Assembly (NCBI GenBank): GCA_023935145.1
Contig: CM043702.1
Span: forward strand, 79,119,320 to 79,183,319
Direction: 5' to 3'
DNA length: 64,000 nt
Source of the DNA: Bretschneidera sinensis
Taxonomy: Eukaryota; Streptophyta; Magnoliopsida; Brassicales; Akaniaceae
Shown here: piece after piece, positions 58,074 to 64,000 of the stretch
Layout: every line of letters starts with the position of its first letter
How positions within the stretch are numbered: the first letter of the stretch is position 1
Notes under the pieces: model-generated
What the model saw: only the letters and a program-made list of their open reading frames with translations
The model's database searches: none
What the model was told of the DNA's origin: nothing
Program-made: the position numbers and the translations under genes

Positions 58074-59124
58074 AGAATCTTTCCCTAGAGATTGGAGAAT
58101 CGAGCCTTGCTTTGGCTAGCGGCTCATCAGAACCTCATATTTAAGGACCTCAAGGATTTCTAGCAGTAACGTAGTTTCTTTTTAGCTTTTCCTTTTCTTA
58201 GCATAATTTTGGCTATTTTTGTAGCTTTGACATATCTCTTTGATATATAAAGTCATCTTTTATTTCGTCCATTTATTTTCTTTGCAAGATATGCGTACAT
58301 AATTTAAAGAATACTCATTCTTAAAATTATCCCAAACACGATAAAGAAGCCATAACCTCAGGAACCTAAAGGCGGCTATTTCTAATAAAACCTAGTCACC
58401 AAGCCCTCACCACTAAGGCACAAGCACTGTTGAGGCACAAGCTCTCACCTCTAAGGCATAAGCCCTCATGTTTGAGGAACAAACCCTCACCCTAGATGCA
58501 TCAAAGACCTATGTATATTTAGGATCAGAACATGGCATAATAGCCAGCTAAGGGACCCTCCCCTCCTTCAAGGGTCTCTCACTTTAGAGTTGATCACTCT
58601 AAAGGCTTGAGGACTAACACACTCCTTCGCATAAGGACTTAAACAAGCTTCCAAGTCCAAAAAGTCCGACAAAACTGACCTAGGAATTTCACACCCTCAG
58701 CCATTTTCCCTCAAAATGCTCGAGGACGATAGCCTGCGTACCTTAGATCCTCGACATATACATCTGAAGAGATTCGAAGGTGGTGGCCCACCCAAACTAT
58801 TCAGTTTACGATGTCCAAGAAAACCAAAGGAACTCTACCTTTACAGCCTTTCAATAGGTTCTTATGGCAATAATCCCAAGTGTAAAACCTTGATTCTTGC
58901 TCAAGAAAAAATCTGCATACATTCTGAGATCAATTTAAGATTCCTATCAAGAAAATATTGATGCCTAAAGCCTCAGTCATCAAAATGTTGTGTAATCATT
59001 CACACCATTTGAAATAAAATAAGTGTAAAGGCATATGCACAAGATAACAAAACATCTTTTCTCATTAATGATTAAATTGGAGAACAAGAGGTGAACTCAA
59101 TAGCCAGTTACAAAAAATAAAGTC
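58074..59124. other. Non-coding 3' region of the Tat-type element
   Basis: Where reverse transcriptase, RNase H and integrase should be there is only AT-rich sequence, a 21-bp repeat (58401-58501) and Ca-rich 'ctcaccc' sequence. An 81-codon frame at 58716-58961 has no recognised motif. Confidence 0.55.
58401..58501 (+). repeat. 21-bp tandem repeat, five copies
   Basis: Units of the form AAGCCCTCACCNCTAAGGCAC at 58401, 58422 (17 bp), 58439, 58460 and 58481. Confidence 0.8.
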
Positions 59125-59277
59125 CTAGGCCTCGAGACTCCTAGCCTTGGTGCCAGCATCATCCCCTAGGATATCAATGTTGAGGCCATCTTCAGCCACC
59201 TTTATCTCGTCATTGGAGACATCAAAACCAGAAAGATCAAGGTTGGGAAAGGCCATTGTGACCTTTTCCTTAGCCGT
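59125..59277 (-). pseudogene. C-terminus of an unrecognised acidic ORF, cut by element E
   Basis: Reading minus from 59277, an open frame of about 50 codons passes FPNLDLSGFDVSND and IDILGDDAGTKARSLEA and stops at 59125-59127. It is acidic and has no stop until its end. It may be the tail of an antisense ORF of the Tat-type element or unrelated. Its upstream part is cut off where the E LTR begins. Confidence 0.35.
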
Positions 59278-60531
59278 TGTTAGTCTATAGGCATAGAATA
59301 CATAGCTTTAGACCTAGGTAAAAACCCAAGAGGGGGGAGTGAATTGGGTTTTAAAAAACTTTTTACAATTAACAAACAAGTTTTAATAATTTAATCAATT
59401 TAAGCAAACAATAAATAACTTGCTTAAAACTAAAGGAGTAAAAGAAGAGGATATACAAACTTCGTTCATAGTGGTTCGACAATATTGGAATCAATCAAAC
59501 CCTACGTCCAGTCTCTTCAAGGTCTTCAAAGAACCTGCTTGAAGCAATCAACTAAGAATAGTCAAGCAACTTCCCAGGTGTTACACAAACCTTACAAAGA
59601 TCTCTTCCATAAGGAAGTTAAAAGGAAGTGTTTAATACCTAAACACTCTAAGAGTTACACTAACTATTTCTCTTTACAATGATAGGAATTGATTGTAAAA
59701 GAAAAGAAGATAGATAGAAATAAATACTTTACAAGATGAAGATGATCTCTCTTTTAAGAACAAAGCTTGATGAATGGCTCAAAACAAATTTTTTTCAAGC
59801 TTTCAAGAATATTAATGAGCTATAACAAAAATTGATTATCCTACCTTGTTAAAAATGCTCATTAATGTGGGGTTTTTATAAACTTGGCTTCATATAGCCG
59901 TTAGACATAAGTTGGGGTGGTTTGGAGCATTAAATGCCCAAGTCCCATGTCTGGATTTTGAAAATTAGTCGTTTTTCACTATAAGACAGTCAATAGTCGA
60001 CTGTCCATGGACCACAGTCGACTGTCCATTTGGTACAGTCGACTGTCCATAGACCACAGTCGACTGTCCAAGTCTCTGTAACTGACCATTTTGAAAACCA
60101 AATGGACAGTCGACTGTGGTCAGTCGACTGTCCATTTAGTTTTCAAAATGGTCAGTTACAGAGACTTGGACAGTCGACTGTCCAAAATGTATAGTCAACT
60201 ATCAGTCTTAGAAAACTTAGATTTTTAAATTAGTTTTTGACATAAATGAGTTTTTGAATGGGCAAAACATTTTCTAAAATAGTTTTTAAGTCATATTCTA
60301 GCTAAAAAACTTAAGGACAAATTTATAAATAAAAGTAAACTACCTTAGAACCTAAACTTGGTCTTCGGTCTTCTTTCGAGTGTCTCTCAAGTACGATCTA
60401 TTCTTCCTTATGCTTGAATTACGTCTTGATTTTGAGTTGGATGCTTCGACTTAGTTAATAACACTTAGTTAAAACTGTTAGCATAGTTAAAGTAATATTT
60501 TGTCATAATTAAAATCAAATAAGGGTCAACA
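59278..60531 (-). repeat. Element E 3' LTR
   Basis: In element sense it starts TGTTGACCCTTATTTGATT at 60531, right after the polypurine tract, and ends ATAGACTAACA at 59278. The outer end is inferred only from TG/CA symmetry. The minus TATA box TTTATAAAAA is near 59884-59873. It contains the long palindrome at 60057-60180. Confidence 0.7.
60057..60180. repeat. 124-bp near-perfect palindrome with CAGTCGACTG motifs
   Basis: Arms 60057-60116 and 60121-60180 are 60 bp each with a single mismatch by my reading, around the 4-base centre TGGT. Each arm begins and ends with CAGTCGACTG, itself a 10-bp palindrome. Two more copies of the motif lie just upstream (near 60016 and 60036). Confidence 0.93.
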
Positions 60532-61293
60532 ATCTCCCCTTTTAGATGCTGACAAAACTTAAGAGAGAAAAACAGTTTTAATAACTAAGTGTTGGGCTTT
60601 TATAGAAAAACGGATAGAGTCTCCTCCGTTTTTAGGATAAAACCAATCTATAAAAACTTAAAAACATCCCAATCAAGCATGTATATTAACTTTTAAGCAA
60701 TTCTAGCAAGTTCTAAGCAAGAATGGAGCAATGCTCTCCCTAAATCTATGCATACATATAAGGTTATAAATTGTCTTCTTTTTGTCTTTCTCTCCCCTTT
60801 TTTGTCAACAACACAAAAGGGATAAAGAACCAAGCTTAGACAAATATTCAAATCAATATAGATATTAGAATTTGAAGCTAGAGAAGACATTTCAAAGAAT
60901 TAAACAAGAAAACTAAAAAATGAGCAGAAATGCCGAAAAAGTACCGGTAAGCATTAGTATTTTCTATGGACAACAAAATAAGCACTTTTATCCTAATGTA
61001 TAGAAAGAATATGCTAAAATGAACCTAAATACAAAGGATTAGCTCAAGACAGATATAGGAAGACCTCCCGAGAAGAATCAAAACACTGATATACATGGTT
61101 AACAAGTACATCAACAGTGTAATGAGAAAATAAAGAGATAAATAGCCAAATACATCAAAAATACATAAGACGCTTATGTTCCCATGAACTTAGCAAAATA
61201 TCTTAATATAATAAACATGCACCATGTCATGCAGTCAAGAAGAATGTAGTAAAATATGTGAAATGGTAAAAGTACATGTCCTTGCAAACACTA
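60532..61293 (-). other. Element E spacer between env-like ORF and 3' LTR
   Basis: Non-coding, AT-rich. The bases next to the LTR hold the polypurine tract; its adjoining TTAAGTTTTGTCAGCATCT is typical of this element group. Confidence 0.6.
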
Positions 61294-62518
61294 TCAAAGT
61301 CTGAGATATGGAATGAAAATAGAAATCATAAACAGTGCTGACAAGTGATATTCTATGATCTCGTCTCTCAAATTACTCATATGATCTTTGATTACCTCAA
61401 ACTCACCCTCAATGATATAGAATCAGGCATTCATTGTGAGTGAAATGGAGGACATCTTATCCTTGAGATCTTAGAGAGCAGCTAACATGGATGTATTATA
61501 ATCTAATGAACCGGAACCGCTAGCACCAGCATTAACGGCTCTCTCAACCTCTAGCTCATCATTCACTTCCATGTCCTCATCAAGTGGAACAACTCCTTTA
61601 AGTTTTTTCTTCCAAAACTTCTAAGCTGGATTATAAATGGAATTTGCAGAGCGTTCCCAAGTGTTGTCTACCGGCTGCACCAACTTCATCCTGTTAAGGG
61701 TCGACATATTGAAGATATTAGTCGTAGGTAACTCCATCTTTTCTTCCCCAACAAGAGAAACTCCATAATACCTCAAGATCCTCGTATTAAGCATCCCAAA
61801 ATGGCAGACCACCCAACTTCTCCTCTGAGCCCTCAATCATCTTAGCTAGTATAAGACTATAGATGCTATATCGAATCCCATTCATGAAATTCCATAGGAT
61901 ATATACATCTAACTGGCTTAGATATGTATGACTCTCCTTCCTCAGAGATATACAATAGCCAATAATCAGATGAATAACACAATTGATTATGGTTAAAGCA
62001 TTAGCATCCCTAAAAGATGTACTAAAAGTATAGGTGGGGTCACCTCTAAGGATTCTAAGGGCTCCTTGTTTGCCAAAATCCTCAGTCCAGTTGAATATAT
62101 CTATCCATTCGTGACCACCATTGGGTATTTGTAAAATATCAAACAAAACATTCGAATTAACCAGTATTGTCTTCCTTTTAACAAATGTATTAAATGATAA
62201 TCCAGCAAAAGAAGTTCTCTTAAGATTTGCATGAAATAATCTAATCAACTTTGGGTATGCAATCTCAGAGATAGTAATTATGAGTGTCTAACCAACAACA
62301 ACAAAATAGTGTTCAATATTCATATTGTTCTCTCTAAGGTCTTGAAAATCTATCATCCGACCTATAATTATCTCTTTGCTAGAAATATGGTTGTCATACC
62401 ATGATTTTGTAGCAGTATTGAGGAAGAGATTGGGCTTCATCATCACTTTTTGATGCTTGTGCCCTACTGCACCATCGCCGCCCTTCTTGGAACTTGAAGA
62501 GGGTACTGTTTTAGGCAT
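61294..62518 (-). pseudogene. Element E env-like ORF (putative plant transposon protein domain)
   Basis: The ATG at 62518 opens MPKTVPSSSSKKGGDGAVG, a basic/serine-rich start. The domain core follows: KPNLFLNTATKSWYDNHI, then, after a stop at 62288, TISEIAYPKLIRLFHANLK, VNSNVLFDILQIPNGGHEW and DANALTIINCVIHLIIGYCI. A one-base shift near 61797 changes frame to ILRYYGVSLVGEEKMEL. The tail is acidic then heptad-like (LAALQDLKDKMSSISL, FEVIKDHMSNLRDEI), suggesting a coiled coil. Stops occur at four places, three or four of them C-to-T type. It shares the same family as the Athila ORF at 23580. Function unknown. Confidence 0.78.
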
Positions 62519-62688
62519 TTTTGTACCGTATGAGTGTTCAAAAAGTAGAGAGAAAGTGTTTTCATGAAGGAAATTGGTAGAATTTGGGGCTGATTTGCTG
62601 AAAAATTAAAGAAAATTTAGAGATGAAAAATGGAGGTGCGATTAGGGTTTGAGATTTAGGGGTTTTGAAGGTTGAAGATAAAGTGTTG

Positions 62689-62737
<49 letters not shown>

Positions 62738-63129
62738 CAATTGGATAGTAGACTGACTAAAATGGGCAGTCGACTGTCCTTTTTAATTCAAAGGACCGTG
62801 TAAAGGAGGCTTAAAGGACATTCGACTATGTATATATACAATCAACTGTTAAAGTCTCTGTCCCTTAGACAGTCGATTGTCAAAATACACAGTCAATTGT
62901 GTAAAGTTCTAATTGTGGGCTATGAAGAAGGGTTCTAAAGGTCAGTCGATTGTGCATATGGACAGTCAACTATTAAAGTCTCTGTCTTTTGGACAGTTGA
63001 CTATCAAATATGCACAGTCGAGTGTGCAGAGCCTAGAACTTGAATTTTTAAGAGAGTTTTGCAAGAATTGATTGTTCTGTGCTATTTTTGAGTGAGGGAA
63101 CATTAAATTGATAATTAATCTTCATTTAG
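62519..63129. other. Element E spacer between pol and env-like ORF
   Basis: Holds the (AT)21 run and a 300-bp zone rich in CAGTCGACTG-like 10-mers (about 62740-63030) with diverged spellings such as CAGTCGATTG and CAGTCAACTA. No coding sequence. Confidence 0.65.
62693..62734. repeat. (AT)21 microsatellite
   Basis: 42 bp of uninterrupted AT dinucleotide in the element E spacer. Confidence 0.95.
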
Positions 63130-64000
63130 TCAATAGCAATTATGCATATAATAAATGTAAATGCAATTAAACACACACACATTCATAGTTTTCAATCCCA
63201 TTAACAGACTAATTTTACAAAAGCTATCTTCATTCAAATGTTTTGTTAGAATTTCAGCAATTTGATCTCCAGAGGGAATGAATTCTAGTTTAATATCACT
63301 TTTTTGAGCATGATCTCTTATAAAGTGATGTCTTATCTCAATATATTTTGTTCTAGAATACTGAATTGGGTTTTTTGTCAAGTTGATAGCACTAGTATTG
63401 TCACAATGAATTGAAATATTTTTAAAACACATGTCATAATCTTCTAATTATTGTTTCATCCATAAAATTTGTGCACAACAACTACCGATAGCTACATATT
63501 CCGCTTCAGCAGTTGATAGTGCAACTAAATTTTATTTCTTTGAAAACCAAGAAGTTAACATAACACGTAGAAATTTGCATGTTCCACTAGTGCTTTTTCT
63601 TTCTAACTTACAACCCGCAAAATCAGCATCCGAGTACCTAACAAGCTCAAAAGTTGATTTTCTAGAATACCATGAGCCTAGATTTTTAGTACATTGCAAA
63701 TATCTTAAAATTCTTTTCACAACAACAATATGAGATTCCTTAGGATTAGCTTGGAATCTAGCACAAATGCATACACTAAACATTATATCAGGCCTACTTG
63801 TAGTTAGATATAGTAAAGCTCCTATCATACTTCTATAAGTTTTAGTGTCTACACACTTACCTCATTCATCCAAGTCAAGTTTTATAGAGGTGCTCATGGG
63901 AGTTCCAAGAGACTTTGAGTTCTCCATCCCAAACCTCTTTAGAAATCCCTTGGTGTATTTGGATTGATTAATGAAAATGTTTCCTTTCAATTGTTTGATT
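63130..64000 (-). pseudogene. Element E pol, C-terminal part (reverse transcriptase end and RNase H)
   Basis: One frame from the window edge. It reads SKYTKGFLKRFGMENSKSLGTPMS, then a stop near 63860, SMIGALLYLTTSRPDIMFSV, RYSDADFAGCKLERKSTSGT and, after a stop, LVALSTAEAEYVA. The C-terminus is HCDNTSAINLTKNPIQYS, IEIRHHFIRDHAQ and FIPSGDQIAEILTKHL, ending at 63130. RNase H catalytic residues are visible (YSDAD, the E of AEAEY, and HCDN), but stops interrupt the frame at about 63860, 63530 and 63445. The first half of pol is outside the window. Confidence 0.85.

Larger units (their letters stand above)
59278..64000 (-). mobile_element. Element E: Sirevirus-like copia element, 5' part beyond the window
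   Basis: In element sense (right to left): pol end (64000-63130), a spacer with repeats, an env-like ORF (62518-61294), a second spacer, a polypurine tract AAAAGGGGAGAT, and the 3' LTR (60531-59278). An env-like gene downstream of copia pol and the RNase H style (SRPDIMFSVCICARFQANPKESH) point to Sirevirus. The other end is outside the window, so no target duplication can be tested. Confidence 0.8.

Noticed and set aside
60693..60890. 65-codon minus frame in the E spacer
   Set aside because: It lies between the env-like stop and the polypurine tract and shows no similarity to known element proteins.

Overview
This is a 64 kb stretch of plant nuclear heterochromatin, almost certainly from a dicot. 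It is AT-rich and made almost entirely of LTR retrotransposons and their wreckage. I see no intact host protein gene and no bacterial or organellar gene. The plant origin rests on Ty1/copia elements of Tork, Ale-like and Sirevirus type, Ty3/gypsy elements of Athila and Tat type, initiator-Met-tRNA primer sites (TGGTATCAGAGC-like), and a U2 snRNA fragment whose first bases (ATACC) are the plant form.

The centrepiece is a nested tower from 4078 to 37170, which can be taken apart because every insertion left a readable 5-bp target duplication. A minus-strand copia element, R (TSD GGTCC), is split twice. Its left LTR holds the plus-strand Tork-type element A1 (4250-26048, TSD CCTAA) and its gag holds the related element C (30150-36018, TSD GAAGG). 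A1 is itself split twice. Element B1 (8126-13891, TSD TCTAT) lies in its reverse transcriptase region, next to the YxDD codons. A 10.2 kb Athila-type gypsy element (15783-26000, TSD AGGTG) lies in its 3' LTR. Without the insertions R is about 5.4 kb.

Left of the tower are a MITE-like hairpin (130-297) and a 3.2 kb solo LTR (719-3909, TSD TAATA). Right of it are a truncated minus-strand copia element D (about 38009-40421), a second B-type element B2 on the minus strand (41298-46946, TSD AAAAT), and a low-gene interval (46952-53068) with a U2 snRNA fragment, an LTR-like block, a roughly 245-bp tandem array and a possible orphan promoter. Then come a Tat-type gypsy element that keeps gag and protease but shows no polymerase (53069-59277), interrupted by a 2.6 kb LTR of the solo-LTR family, and the 3' part of a minus-strand Sirevirus-like element E with an env-like ORF (59278 to the window end).

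All coding regions are pseudogenes with stops and frameshifts, so nothing here looks autonomous. The main biological point is the A/B/C group. A1, B1 and B2 share a loss of about 290 bp of reverse transcriptase including catalytic motif A, and the B copies share further gag and RNase H losses plus a 60-bp repeat array. Yet each has two LTRs and its own target duplication, so it moved, presumably with enzymes from a C-like relative.

All translations and alignments were done by eye. LTR ends are secure where a TSD is quoted and approximate otherwise.
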